Positions 25,661 through 35,014 of a stretch of 64,000 nt of DNA are shown here, piece after piece. A model generated the notes under the pieces. The model saw nothing but the letters and a program-made list of their open reading frames with translations. It ran no database searches and was not told the origin of the DNA. Within the stretch, counting starts at the first letter, position 1; every line of letters starts with the position of its first letter. Source of the stretch: Rhodobacteraceae bacterium EL53 (GTDB lineage: Bacteria; Pseudomonadota; Alphaproteobacteria; Rhodobacterales; Rhodobacteraceae); NCBI GenBank assembly GCA_900313015.1, contig OMPR01000008.1:186001-250000 (forward strand). The letters are read 5' to 3'. The position numbers and the translations under genes are program-made.

Positions 25661-26839
25661 ATGGACCTACTGGATCAGAAAATTATTGTTGTCGGTGCCG
25701 GAATTGGTGGCCTTACCGCGGCATTGGCGCTGCGGGCACGCGGGGCGGATGTCACGGTGTTCGAACAGGCCGAGGCGATCACCGAGGTTGGGGCCGGATT
25801 GCAGATCAGCCCCAACGGGCGTGTTGTTTTAAAGGCGCTGGGTTTAGAAGCCGCATTTGATCAGGTCTCGGTGCAGGCTCAGTCTGTTGTTTTGCGGGAT
25901 TACCGGCGTGCGGCCGAGGTTTTGCGGCTGGATCTTGCTAAATACGCGGCAGAGCAGACGTTTTCTTTTGTTCACCGCGCAGATCTGATTGATGTGTTGG
26001 CTGATGCGGTGCGCGCTGCAGGCGTTCATGTGCGTTTGTTGCAAAAGGTGGCGCTGGTCGAAAATGGGCCTAAGCCGGTGCTGCATTTGGCCAATGGTGC
26101 ACAGGTTCAGGCCGATCTGATCATTGGTGCAGATGGATTACACTCTCCAACAAGGGCAGCGCTGAATGGGGCGGATGCCCCGTTTTTCACCGGACAGGTG
26201 GCCTGGCGTACGATTGTCCCAAACACAGTGAACTTGCCGAACGAGGCAAATGTGTTCATGGGGCCGGGGCGGCACTTGGTTTGCTATCCTTTGCGCGGCG
26301 GATCAGTTGTGAACATCGTGGCCGTTCAGGAAAAGGCGGAATGGGCTGCCGAAGGGTGGCATCACGTCGATGATCCGGAAAACCTGCGTCAGGCCTTTGC
26401 TGGGTTCCAAGGCGTGGCGCGTGCGTTGTTGGATCAGGTCGAAGATGTGCGCCAATGGGGTCTGTTTCGCCATCCGGTGGCGGATGTCTGGCAGCAGGGG
26501 CGTTTGGCCATCTTAGGCGATGCAGCGCACCCGACACTGCCCTTTATGGCGCAGGGCGCGAATATGGCGTTTGAAGATGCTTGGGTACTGGCCGATTCAT
26601 TGGCGACGCAACCAGATATCGAAATGGGTTTGGCGCAGTATCAGGCCCGTCGTCATCAACGGGCCAGTCGGGTGATCGAGGCCGCAAACGGCAACGCGTG
26701 GAAATACCATTTGAGCTTCCCACCAGTGCGCGGCTTAGCGCATTTGGTGTTGCGATTGGGTGGTGCAGTTGCGCCAGAACGGATGGTTCGACAGTTTGAT
26801 TGGCTCTATGGCTACGATGTGACCGCTGGATCGGGTTGA
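25661..26839 (+). CDS. FAD-dependent monooxygenase (salicylate/3-hydroxybenzoate hydroxylase type)
   Basis: 392 residues. N-terminal FAD Rossmann motif VVGAGIGGLTAAL, central DG motif IIGADGLHSPTR, and C-terminal GDAAHPTLPFMAQGANMAFEDAW that contacts flavin phosphate. This is the class A aromatic-hydroxylase fold; the NAD(P)H-dependent substrate could be an aromatic acid, but no ring-cleavage genes are nearby. AAGGGGA precedes the ATG. Its stop abuts the convergent exonuclease III stop exactly. Confidence 0.85.
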   Translation: MDLLDQKIIVVGAGIGGLTAALALRARGADVTVFEQAEAITEVGAGLQISPNGRVVLKALGLEAAFDQVSVQAQSVVLRDYRRAAEVLRLDLAKYAAEQTFSFVHRADLIDVLADAVRAAGVHVRLLQKVALVENGPKPVLHLANGAQVQADLIIGADGLHSPTRAALNGADAPFFTGQVAWRTIVPNTVNLPNEANVFMGPGRHLVCYPLRGGSVVNIVAVQEKAEWAAEGWHHVDDPENLRQAFAGFQGVARALLDQVEDVRQWGLFRHPVADVWQQGRLAILGDAAHPTLPFMAQGANMAFEDAWVLADSLATQPDIEMGLAQYQARRHQRASRVIEAANGNAWKYHLSFPPVRGLAHLVLRLGGAVAPERMVRQFDWLYGYDVTAGSG

Positions 26840-27643
26840 TCAGAGGGTGAGATCAATCCAGACCGGCACGTGATCGGATGGCTTTTCGTATCCGCGAATC
26901 TCTGAATCGATTTTGCATTCGTTCAACAGATCTGCTGCCTGTGGGGTGAGTAGAAAATGATCAATCCGGATCCCATCGTTTTTATTCCAGGCACCCGCTT
27001 GGTAATCCCAGAATGAGTAGTGCCCCGGGCCTTGGGTGCGGGCGCGGAAAGCTTCCGTAAAGCCGAGGTTCAAAATGCGTTGAAACGCAGCGCGGCTTTC
27101 GGGGCGAAACAGCGCGTCCTCGCGCCACGCATCAGGGCGTTTGGCGTCTTCGGCTTGCGGGATGATGTTGTAATCGCCCGCCATCAGAGCCGGTTCCTCG
27201 GCGGCCATAAGCTCTTGTGCACGAGCGTAGAGACGCTCCATCCATTTGAGTTTGTAGTCGTATTTCCCACCCTCAACGGGCTTGCCATCGATCAGTTCCA
27301 CCGGGTTGCCGTTGGGCAAGTATAGCCCGCAGACCCGCAGCGCCTGTTCACCGATAACCGTCGCTTCGATCCAGCGCGCCTGTTCATCGCTGTCATCGCC
27401 GGGCAAACCGCGACGCACATCTTCCAGTGGCAGCTTGGACAGGATCGCAACACCGTTGAACCCTTTTTGCCCGTGGGTTTCTACGTTGTACCCGCGTTCT
27501 TCGAACAGTTCGCGAGGGAATCCTTCGTCGACGGATTTGATTTCCTGCAACAGGACCACATCGGGCTGGGCTGTATCTAGCCAAGCTGGCAGAGCCTGCG
27601 CACGCGCCTTGATACCGTTGATGTTGAAGGTGGCAATTTTCAT
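26840..27643 (-). CDS. xth: Exodeoxyribonuclease III
   Basis: 267 residues. EEP-fold motifs: ATFNINGIKAR, LLQEIKSVDEG, LMAGDYNIIPQ, FRARTQGPGHYSFWDYQ and the terminal SDHVPVWIDL. It acts as AP endonuclease and 3'-phosphatase in base-excision repair. The length matches the XthA family. It converges on the monooxygenase with abutting stops. Confidence 0.95.
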   Translation of the reverse strand: MKIATFNINGIKARAQALPAWLDTAQPDVVLLQEIKSVDEGFPRELFEERGYNVETHGQKGFNGVAILSKLPLEDVRRGLPGDDSDEQARWIEATVIGEQALRVCGLYLPNGNPVELIDGKPVEGGKYDYKLKWMERLYARAQELMAAEEPALMAGDYNIIPQAEDAKRPDAWREDALFRPESRAAFQRILNLGFTEAFRARTQGPGHYSFWDYQAGAWNKNDGIRIDHFLLTPQAADLLNECKIDSEIRGYEKPSDHVPVWIDLTL

Positions 27644-27716
27644 GGCGGTGTCCCCGGATTAGCACGCCCGACGATGTATCCCCCAACTTACGTCAGGGGG
27701 CAAGGCGCAGGGGCAC

Positions 27717-28040
27717 CTACATCGAGAAAGACGTGCCGCAGCCGCAAGATGAGGTGGCATTGGGGTTTTCGATCACAAAGCGCGCGCCGATCAATTCTTC
27801 GGTGAAATCAATCACGGCGTTTTCCAGAAATGGCAGGGACACGGTGTCGACTACGACCTGTTGGCCCTGACCTTCGAGGATCAGATCATCGGCTGCCGGG
27901 GCGTCCAATGCGATTTCATATTGGAAGCCAGAACAACCGCCGCCCTCGACGGCAACGCGCAGGGCTTGCCCCTGATCGGCGGCACCAATTTCGGCCAAAC
28001 GTTCGAACGCGCGGTCGGTGACTTTGGGAGGCAGGTTCAC
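27717..28040 (-). CDS. A-type Fe-S carrier, ErpA/IscA family
   Basis: 107 residues from a GTG at 28040 with GGAG upstream; longer in-frame starts have no ribosome-binding site. Three cluster cysteines: C36 (EGGGCSGFQY), C99 and C101 (SSCGCGTSFSM). It delivers [4Fe-4S] clusters to client proteins. It is divergent from dgt with 76 bp between starts. ErpA and IscA cannot be told apart with certainty by eye. Confidence 0.88.
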   Translation of the reverse strand: MNLPPKVTDRAFERLAEIGAADQGQALRVAVEGGGCSGFQYEIALDAPAADDLILEGQGQQVVVDTVSLPFLENAVIDFTEELIGARFVIENPNATSSCGCGTSFSM

Positions 28041-28116
28041 GGCGGAACTCCAATGTTTCTTTATGCTTCGCTGTACAATATAGAAAGTGCAAGGACAGGC
28101 GACAAGGACAGACCTC

Positions 28117-29271
28117 ATGAGAGCGGCCTTTGCCTCGGATCCCGCACGTGCCAGGGGACGGCTCGTACCGGAGGAAGAGAGTAGTTTTCGTTCCTGCTTT
28201 CAGCGGGATCGGGATCGGATTATTCACGCCAGCGCGTTTCGCCGGCTCAAACACAAAACACAAGTTTTTGTGGAACATGAGGGTGACAATTATCGCACCC
28301 GCCTGACCCATTCCATCGAAGTGGCGCAGGTAGCGCGGACCATTGCTGGCGCCTTGGGGTTGAATGTCGAACTGACCGAGGCGGTCGCTTTGGCGCATGA
28401 TCTGGGCCATACCCCGTTTGGACACACAGGCGAGGATGCATTGCATGAGCTGATGGTGCCCTACGGTGGGTTTGATCATAACGCCCAGGCGATCCGCATC
28501 GTCACCTCGTTAGAACGCCATTATGCCGAGTTTGATGGGTTGAACCTGACGTGGGAAACGCTGGAAGCCATCGCAAAACACAATGGCCCTGTTGTGGGCG
28601 ATCTGCCGTGGGCCTTGGCCGAATGCAACGCTGCTCTGGATTTGGAGCTGCACACCCATGCCAGCGCAGAAGCGCAGGTGGCGGCTTTGGCGGATGACAT
28701 AGCCTACAACAATCACGATCTGCATGACGGATTGCGAGCGGGTCTGTTCAGCGATGCTGAGGTGGCAGAATTGCCGATCGTTGGTCCGGCTTATGCCGAG
28801 GTGGACAGGTTGTATCCGGGGATTGATGAAAATCGCCGCCGTCACGAGGCGCTGCGCCGGGTGTTTGGTGTCATGGTGTCGGACGTCATTCAGACTGCAC
28901 AGGCTTTGCTGGCGGGGTCTGGGGCACAAAGCGTCGAGGATATTCGAAACTTGGGCTATTCCGTGGTTCAGTTTTCGCCTGAGGTCTGGGCGCAGCAGAA
29001 AGAAATCCGTACCTTTCTGTTTACGCGCATGTACCGCGCCGCGCCGGTGATGGTGGTGCGAGCTGAGGTGTCCAAAGTGGTCGAAGATTTGTTCCCGATT
29101 TATCTGAATGACCCTAAACAAATGCCGGAACGCTGGCACGAGGAGATCGAGGCGGCGACCTGTGAAACCGCTTTGGCGCGGATCGTTTCGGACTATATCG
29201 CCGGGATGACGGACCGGTTTGCCCTGCAGGATCACGCGCGTTTGACTGGATCAGACCCAAACCGGGTGTGA
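28117..29271 (+). CDS. dgt: Deoxyguanosinetriphosphate triphosphohydrolase-like protein
   Basis: 384 residues from the ATG at 28117 (AAGGA upstream); the upstream GTG at 28087 lacks a ribosome-binding site. HD-domain metal site: RLTHSIEVAQVAR (His), AHDLGHTPFGHTGE (HD), LADDIAYNNHDLHDGL. It hydrolyses dGTP or other dNTPs to nucleoside and triphosphate. Divergent from the ErpA-type gene. Confidence 0.92.
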   Translation: MRAAFASDPARARGRLVPEEESSFRSCFQRDRDRIIHASAFRRLKHKTQVFVEHEGDNYRTRLTHSIEVAQVARTIAGALGLNVELTEAVALAHDLGHTPFGHTGEDALHELMVPYGGFDHNAQAIRIVTSLERHYAEFDGLNLTWETLEAIAKHNGPVVGDLPWALAECNAALDLELHTHASAEAQVAALADDIAYNNHDLHDGLRAGLFSDAEVAELPIVGPAYAEVDRLYPGIDENRRRHEALRRVFGVMVSDVIQTAQALLAGSGAQSVEDIRNLGYSVVQFSPEVWAQQKEIRTFLFTRMYRAAPVMVVRAEVSKVVEDLFPIYLNDPKQMPERWHEEIEAATCETALARIVSDYIAGMTDRFALQDHARLTGSDPNRV

Positions 29272-29349
29272 TCTGTACGCAAACGGCTTGGTTCCATTGA
29301 CCTTAGCGCCGCGCGTGTTAAACCGCCGAGCAAGCAAAAGGACGCCAAA

Positions 29350-31095
29350 ATGAACCTGTTTTCCGAGATCCGCAGCCTCGTGCTGGATGCGCTGGCCGCA
29401 ATGCAAGCCGAAGGTACCCTGCCTGAGGGGCTCAGCTTTGACAATGTTGCCGTCGAACCGCCCCGCGATGCGGCGCATGGGGACATGGCGACCAATGCAG
29501 GGATGGTTTTGGCTAAGCCAGCCAAGATGAAACCACGCGATATTGCCGAAGCTCTGGCAGCCAAGCTGGCAGGAGATGATCGCATCACCGGTGCCGAAGT
29601 GGCCGGACCGGGATTCTTGAACCTGCGTTTGTCCGCTACGGTCTGGCAGGGGGTTTTGGCAGCCGTTCTGGATCAGGGGACCGAGTTTGGTAAATCCGAC
29701 ATGGGCCAGAACCGGAAGGTGAACGTGGAATACGTGTCCGCCAACCCAACCGGTCCGCTGCATGTGGGGCACACGCGAGGTGCAGTGTTTGGCGATGCTT
29801 TGGCGAGCTTGCTGGACTATGCTGGCTATGACGTCACCCGTGAATATTACATCAACGATGGTGGCGCTCAGGTCGATGTGTTGGCGCGGTCTGTCTATCT
29901 GCGCTACCTCGAAGCGCACGGTCAAGAGGTTGCTTTTGTTGATGGTACATATCCTGGTGATTACCTTGTCCCGGTTGGGCAGGCGCTGAAAGACAAGGTG
30001 GGCGATGCCTATCTTAACCAGCCCGAAGATGTGTGGCTGGCTGATGTGCGCGAATACGCGACCGACGCAATGATGGACCTGATCCGGGCCGATCTGGCCC
30101 AGTTGGGCATCAAGATGGACAAGTTCTTTTCGGAAAAATCGCTGTATGGCACCGGCCTGATCGAGGCGGCGCTGAAGTCGTTGGATGACAAGGGGCTGAT
30201 TTACGAGGGTGTGCTTGAGCCCCCGAAAGGCAAAAAGCCCGAAGATTGGGAACCCCGCGAACAAACTTTGTTCAAGTCGACCGAGCACGGTGATGACGTG
30301 GATCGTCCGGTTAAAAAATCTGACGGCGGCTGGACCTATTTCGCGCCGGATATCGCGTATCACTACGACAAGGTCAGCCGTGGCTTTGACGAGCTGATCG
30401 ACGTGTTTGGGGCCGATCATGGAGGATACGTCAAGCGGATGAAGGCGGCGGTTTCGGCTCTGTCCGGGGGCACGGTCCCGCTGGATATCAAACTGACCCA
30501 GTTGGTGAAGCTGTGGAAAGACGGTGAACCGTTCAAGATGTCCAAACGGGCAGGGACGTTCATTACCCTGCGCGATGTGGTGGATCAGGTTGGTCCCGAT
30601 GTGACACGTTTTGTAATGCTGACTCGCAAGAACGATGCCTCGCTCGACTTTGATTTCGACAAGGTGTTGGAGCAGAGCCGCGAGAACCCCGTGTTCTATG
30701 TTCAGTATGCCCACGCACGGGTGATGAGCGTACTGCGTCGTGCTGCAGAAGCCGGGATTGCTGCGGATGAAGCGACGTTGAAATCAGCCGATCTGAGCAA
30801 GGTTAATCACGAGGCAGAGCTGGTTGTTGCCAAGAAGCTGGCAGAATGGCCACGCTTGGTTGAGACTGCTGCGCGCACCAATGAACCCCATCGGGTCGCC
30901 TTTTATCTATATGAATTAGCAGGAGATTTTCACGCATTGTGGAACCGGGGCAACGAATTGACCGAGCTGCGATTCATCCAAGATGGCGATGCAGCCACAA
31001 GTCAGGCAAAAATGGCACTGGCACAGTCTGTAGCCGTTGTTATTTCTGCGGGTCTTGGTATTCTAGGGGTCAATCCGGCGCAGGAGATGCGGTAA
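29350..31095 (+). CDS. argS: Arginyl-tRNA synthetase
   Basis: 581 residues. Class I synthetase: HIGH-type [19 protein letters not shown]-type [10 protein letters not shown], an N-terminal Add-1 domain and a C-terminal anticodon-binding helical DALR domain. AAGGA precedes the ATG. It lies at the head of a same-strand run argS-SPOR-nagZ-scpA-scpB. Confidence 0.97.
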   Translation: MNLFSEIRSLVLDALAAMQAEGTLPEGLSFDNVAVEPPRDAAHGDMATNAGMVLAKPAKMKPRDIAEALAAKLAGDDRITGAEVAGPGFLNLRLSATVWQGVLAAVLDQGTEFGKSDMGQNRKVNVEYVSANPTGPLHVGHTRGAVFGDALASLLDYAGYDVTREYYINDGGAQVDVLARSVYLRYLEAHGQEVAFVDGTYPGDYLVPVGQALKDKVGDAYLNQPEDVWLADVREYATDAMMDLIRADLAQLGIKMDKFFSEKSLYGTGLIEAALKSLDDKGLIYEGVLEPPKGKKPEDWEPREQTLFKSTEHGDDVDRPVKKSDGGWTYFAPDIAYHYDKVSRGFDELIDVFGADHGGYVKRMKAAVSALSGGTVPLDIKLTQLVKLWKDGEPFKMSKRAGTFITLRDVVDQVGPDVTRFVMLTRKNDASLDFDFDKVLEQSRENPVFYVQYAHARVMSVLRRAAEAGIAADEATLKSADLSKVNHEAELVVAKKLAEWPRLVETAARTNEPHRVAFYLYELAGDFHALWNRGNELTELRFIQDGDAATSQAKMALAQSVAVVISAGLGILGVNPAQEMR

Positions 31096-31176
31096 TATAA
31101 ACCGCCCGAAACCGCCGGTCTGAGGCAGACATAAGACAACCTTGGCGCATTGACGCACAAGGGCAGTGAGGCGGAC

Positions 31177-32253
31177 ATGGCGAGTTTTGACTACACGGGG
31201 CAGGTTGCTCCGCAACAGGTGCATTATACCTATCAGATGCCCCCACAAGGGGCGCCTGAGCCTCTTTATGAAACCGATGATCACGATGCGTTGGGCCATA
31301 ATGGGTCCGCGACATCCGGCTTTGCTACAAGCCGTATGGTCACCCTGTTGGGTGCGGTTGGTTCGCTCGCGCTGGTTGTTGGTATTGGCATTTGGGGGGT
31401 TAAACTGGTGGCGCGTGACGTCAGCGGAGTCCCTGTTGTGCGCGCCATCGAAGGTCCGATGCGCATTCAGCCCGAAAAACCCGGTGGTACACCTGCGGAC
31501 CATCAGGGGCTTGCGGTGAACAATGTTGCGGCGCAAGGCACGGCAGCTGCACCTGCAGACCGGTTGATGCTGGCTCCGCGGCCTGTGTCGTTGGCGGAAG
31601 AAGATGCGCCGATGGGGGAACTTGCAACAACCCAGGTCGCCCTGAACGAAGTTGGTGAAAATGCGTTAGACGCCTTCCGCAATGGGTCCATCGACGAATT
31701 GGTGGCAGAATTGACGGAAGGGGTTGAACCTTTGTCGGTCGTAGATGCGGCGTTGCCTGAAGCACAGGTTGCAGGGATTGTTCAGCCAGAACCATTGGCG
31801 GCAATTGATCCGGCGGATCTTGTAGCGCAGCAGCCTGCGATCGCGTTGCTGGATGAACCGGGTGTACAGCGATCCTTGCGCCCTCGCGTCCGTCCGGCCC
31901 GTGTTGTGCAGGCCTCGGTCAGCTCGTCCACATTGAACGAAGCGATCAATTCTGCTGTTGCCACTGCGGCCAGCCTGGATATCGATGCCGAAAGCCTGCC
32001 GGTTGGCACGCGATTGGCGCAGCTTGGCGCCTATGACAGCCCTGAAATCGCCCGCGCGGAATGGGATCGGCTCAATGCCCGGTTCGGCGATTACATGGAT
32101 GACAAAAAACGGGTTGTGCAAAAAGCCTCCAGCGGGGGTCGCACTTTTTATCGTCTGCGGGCCATGGGTTTCGACGGGCTGAGCGATGCACGCCGGTTCT
32201 GCTCGGCGCTGGTTGCTGAAAAAGCGGATTGTATACCGGTTACGACGCGATGA
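31177..32253 (+). CDS. SPOR-domain cell-envelope protein
   Basis: 358 residues from the ATG at 31177. A short cytoplasmic N-terminus, one membrane span (about 52-72, TLLGAVGSLALVVGIGIWGV), a long Ala/Glu/Pro-rich linker, and a C-terminal SPOR domain (about 285-358) with LPVGTRLAQLGAYDSPEIA, SGGRTFYRLRAMGF and DARRFCSALVAEKADC. SPOR domains bind denuded septal glycan, so a division role is likely. Its stop overlaps the nagZ ATG (ATGA). Confidence 0.85.
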   Translation: MASFDYTGQVAPQQVHYTYQMPPQGAPEPLYETDDHDALGHNGSATSGFATSRMVTLLGAVGSLALVVGIGIWGVKLVARDVSGVPVVRAIEGPMRIQPEKPGGTPADHQGLAVNNVAAQGTAAAPADRLMLAPRPVSLAEEDAPMGELATTQVALNEVGENALDAFRNGSIDELVAELTEGVEPLSVVDAALPEAQVAGIVQPEPLAAIDPADLVAQQPAIALLDEPGVQRSLRPRVRPARVVQASVSSSTLNEAINSAVATAASLDIDAESLPVGTRLAQLGAYDSPEIARAEWDRLNARFGDYMDDKKRVVQKASSGGRTFYRLRAMGFDGLSDARRFCSALVAEKADCIPVTTR

Positions 32254-33257
32254 ATTTCGGCGCCACAATTCTGGATGCAGATGGGTTTCGGCTGACATCT
32301 GGCGAAAAGGCGCTGTTCCGAGAAGTGAACCCATTTGGGTTCATTCTGTTTGCGCGCAACATAGATACAGCGGATCAAATCCGCGCCCTATGCGGTGACT
32401 TCCGCGAGGCGGTTGGCTGGCACTGCCCAATTACAATCGACCAAGAAGGCGGGCGCGTTCAGCGCCTGCGCGCGCCGCTGGCACGGGTTTGGAAAGCCCC
32501 GTTGGATCATGCCGCACAAGCAGGCGAACACGCTGAGCGGGCGATATATCTGCGGTATCGGTTGATTGCACATGAACTGCATGCCTTGGGCATTGATAGC
32601 AATTGCGCGCCCATGGTGGATATTGCGCAACCAGAAACCCACGCGTTTTTGCGCAACCGCTGCTATGGGAACACGGCGGATACTGTAGCCCGTCTTGGGC
32701 GTGCCGTTGCGCAGGGGCACCTGGACGGTGGCGTCTTGCCGGTCGTGAAACACATTCCGGGCCATGGGCGTGCGACTCAAGACAGCCATTTTGATTTGCC
32801 CCATGTAACGGCGGATCTGGAAGAGCTTGAAGACACAGATTTTGCGCCGTTCCGAGCGTTGAATGACCTGCCTTTGGGGATGACGGCGCATTTGGTCTAT
32901 GATCAGATTGATGCTGCACCGGCTACGATTTCGGCACCGATGATGGACGTGATCCGGGAAAATATCGGCTTTGACGGCTTGATTATGACCGATGATATCT
33001 CGATGAAGGCGCTGAGTGGGTCGTTAGGTGATTTGTCCCGCCAAGCGATCGAGGCAGGCTGTGATGTGATTTTACACTGCAACGGTACCCTGTCAGAGCG
33101 CGCCGAGGTCGCAAACGCGGCAGGGCTCATGACCGATGCGGCACAGATGCGGGCCGAACGGGCCATTGCAGCACGGTTGACCCCTGAAAACCTTGACACA
33201 GCGGCCGCCGAAGCGGAACTATCTCGCCTTATGGGCGGGCAGGTGTATGACGGATAA
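32250..33257 (+). CDS. nagZ: Beta-N-acetylhexosaminidase
   Basis: 335 residues, GH3. Seen: FGFILFARNID, ITIDQEGGRVQRLR, the conserved KHIPGHGRATQDSH (with the catalytic His/Asp loop), and the nucleophile region LIMTDDISMKAL. It removes GlcNAc from peptidoglycan fragments in the cytoplasm during cell-wall recycling. ATG at 32250 overlaps the SPOR gene stop by 4 bases. It overlaps scpA by 11. Confidence 0.95.
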   Translation: MNFGATILDADGFRLTSGEKALFREVNPFGFILFARNIDTADQIRALCGDFREAVGWHCPITIDQEGGRVQRLRAPLARVWKAPLDHAAQAGEHAERAIYLRYRLIAHELHALGIDSNCAPMVDIAQPETHAFLRNRCYGNTADTVARLGRAVAQGHLDGGVLPVVKHIPGHGRATQDSHFDLPHVTADLEELEDTDFAPFRALNDLPLGMTAHLVYDQIDAAPATISAPMMDVIRENIGFDGLIMTDDISMKALSGSLGDLSRQAIEAGCDVILHCNGTLSERAEVANAAGLMTDAAQMRAERAIAARLTPENLDTAAAEAELSRLMGGQVYDG

Positions 33258-34041
33258 CCTTTTTTCGGACGATCAGGTCTCGGTCGCCGAGCGACTGGCG
33301 GCCGAAGCGCTGATTGTCGATGTTGACGGGTTCGAGGGCCCGTTGGATGTGTTGCTGTCTTTGTCGCGCACGCAAAAGGTAGATCTGCGCCGGATATCCG
33401 TGTTGGACTTGGCGCGACAATATCTTGCCTTTGTCGAACAGGCCAAGGCGTTGCGTATCGAATTGGCAGCGGATTATCTTGTGATGGCGGCGTGGCTTGC
33501 GTTTTTGAAGTCGCGATTGCTTTTGCCGCCGGATCCCAGCGAAGAAGGCCCGACCGGCGCTGAATTGGCTGCACATCTGGCGTTCCAGTTGGAACGATTG
33601 CAGGCGATGCGCGATTCAGCGGCGCGCTTGATGGCCCGGGACCAATTGGGGCGAGACTTTTTTGCGCGTGGTCAGGGGGAAGACATCACCAAAATCCGAA
33701 CGGTGACGTATTCCGCGACCCTGTTGGAGTTGATGCAGGGCTATGCGCGTATCCGAACCCGTGATGAATTCCGCCCCTTTGTAATGGATCGCGATTCGGT
33801 GTTCACCATGGAAGAAGCATTGGAACGTATGCGGGGATTGATCGGGTTTTCCGGGGCGTGGACGGATATGATCAGTTATTTGCCCGAAGGGTGGTCCGGT
33901 GATCCGACACGCCGTCGATCTGCGACCGCGGCCACTTTTGCCGCCTCGTTGGAACTGGTGAAAGAGGGGCATCTGGAGATCAAACAATCAGAAAGCTTTT
34001 CCCCAATCCATCTGCGGAAAAGGGAGCAAAAGCGTGAGTGA
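33247..34041 (+). CDS. scpA: Segregation and condensation protein A
   Basis: 264 residues. ScpA kleisin N-terminal FEGPLDVLLSLSRTQKVDLRRI and LAADYLVMAAWLAFLKSRLLLP, plus a C-terminal winged-helix for SMC head binding. With ScpB and SMC it forms the condensin-like complex for chromosome organisation. It starts within nagZ (11-base overlap) and its end overlaps scpB by 8 bases. Confidence 0.95.
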   Translation: MTDNLFSDDQVSVAERLAAEALIVDVDGFEGPLDVLLSLSRTQKVDLRRISVLDLARQYLAFVEQAKALRIELAADYLVMAAWLAFLKSRLLLPPDPSEEGPTGAELAAHLAFQLERLQAMRDSAARLMARDQLGRDFFARGQGEDITKIRTVTYSATLLELMQGYARIRTRDEFRPFVMDRDSVFTMEEALERMRGLIGFSGAWTDMISYLPEGWSGDPTRRRSATAATFAASLELVKEGHLEIKQSESFSPIHLRKREQKRE

Positions 34042-34678
34042 CACCGGACAAAGCCTGTTCGAAGCGCCCCCAATGGCCGAACAGGAACGCATGGTCGAAG
34101 CGGTTCTGTTTGCCAGCCCCGAGGCGGTGACGGTCAAGGAACTGGAACAGCGCATGCCCCATGGCTGCAATGTGGTTGAAGCGCTGATCCATCTACAAAC
34201 CCGGTACGAGGGGCGCGGCGTAAGAGTTATTCGCATCGGCGACACATGGGCCATGCGCACGGCACCTGATCTGGGCTTTCTGATGCAAAAAGAAACGGTT
34301 GAGCAGCGCAAGCTGAGTCGCGCAGCCATCGAAACCTTGGCGATCATTGCTTATCACCAACCAACGACACGCGCCGAAATCGAAGAAATTCGCGGCGTGT
34401 CGGTGTCGCGTGGAACGATCGATCAACTTTTGGAGATGGAGTGGATTCGTCTAGGGCGGCGGCGTATGACTCCGGGGCGTCCGGTGACATTTGTTGTGAC
34501 GCCTCAGTTCTTGGATCATTTCGGGCTGGAAAGCGCACGTGATCTGCCGGGCTTGAAAGAACTGCGCGCCGCAGGACTGTTGGAAAACAGACCCCCGCCG
34601 GGGATGTTTCCTTTGGGGACAGCGCGGGATGATGACGATGAGGATGATGAGCAAAGCGAACTTTTCGAGGATCCTTAA
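34034..34678 (+). CDS. scpB: Segregation and condensation protein B
   Basis: 214 residues from GTG at 34034 with AGGGAG upstream. Tandem winged helices: VEAVLFASPEAVTVKELEQRM and LAIIAYHQPTTRAEIEEIRGVSV. The tail is acidic (DDDDEDDEQSELFE). Partner of ScpA. In other Rhodobacteraceae I recall tatABC following; here a small gene and a convergent MFS transporter follow instead. Confidence 0.95.
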   Translation: MSDTGQSLFEAPPMAEQERMVEAVLFASPEAVTVKELEQRMPHGCNVVEALIHLQTRYEGRGVRVIRIGDTWAMRTAPDLGFLMQKETVEQRKLSRAAIETLAIIAYHQPTTRAEIEEIRGVSVSRGTIDQLLEMEWIRLGRRRMTPGRPVTFVVTPQFLDHFGLESARDLPGLKELRAAGLLENRPPPGMFPLGTARDDDDEDDEQSELFEDP

Positions 34679-34759
34679 TGTAAATGCCCTGAAAACGGCG
34701 CATTTTCACACTATTTTATGAACCACGAGTGGTTCGGGCAGCGACACAGGATATCTGAC

Positions 34760-35014
34760 ATGAACATGAATCAAGTCATCAATATGGTCATTCGCACCGT
34801 TATGCGGCGGTTGGTCAACTCTGGTATCAACGCGGGTATGGATGCGGTTGCAAACCGGGGGCAGCGCAAAAACAAATCCCATCATGATATGGATGCTGAG
34901 TTAGGCATCAAATCTGCACCGCAGCAACAGCCCTCGGCCGAGCGGTTGGCAAAGCGGGAAATGCGTCAGGCTCGCCGGGCAGCTAAGGCTGCACAACAGG
35001 CGACCCGGATGTAA
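34760..35014 (+). CDS. Small basic protein of unknown function
   Basis: 84 residues from ATG at 34760 (AGGA upstream). The amphipathic N-terminus (MNMNQVINMVIRTVMRRLVNSGINAGMDAV) and a lysine/arginine/alanine-rich C-terminus (KREMRQARRAAKAAQQATRM) are seen; no known family. It overlaps the convergent MFS transporter by 32 bases. It may bind nucleic acid or act with a membrane protein. Moderately supported by position and ribosome-binding site. Confidence 0.55.
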   Translation: MNMNQVINMVIRTVMRRLVNSGINAGMDAVANRGQRKNKSHHDMDAELGIKSAPQQQPSAERLAKREMRQARRAAKAAQQATRM

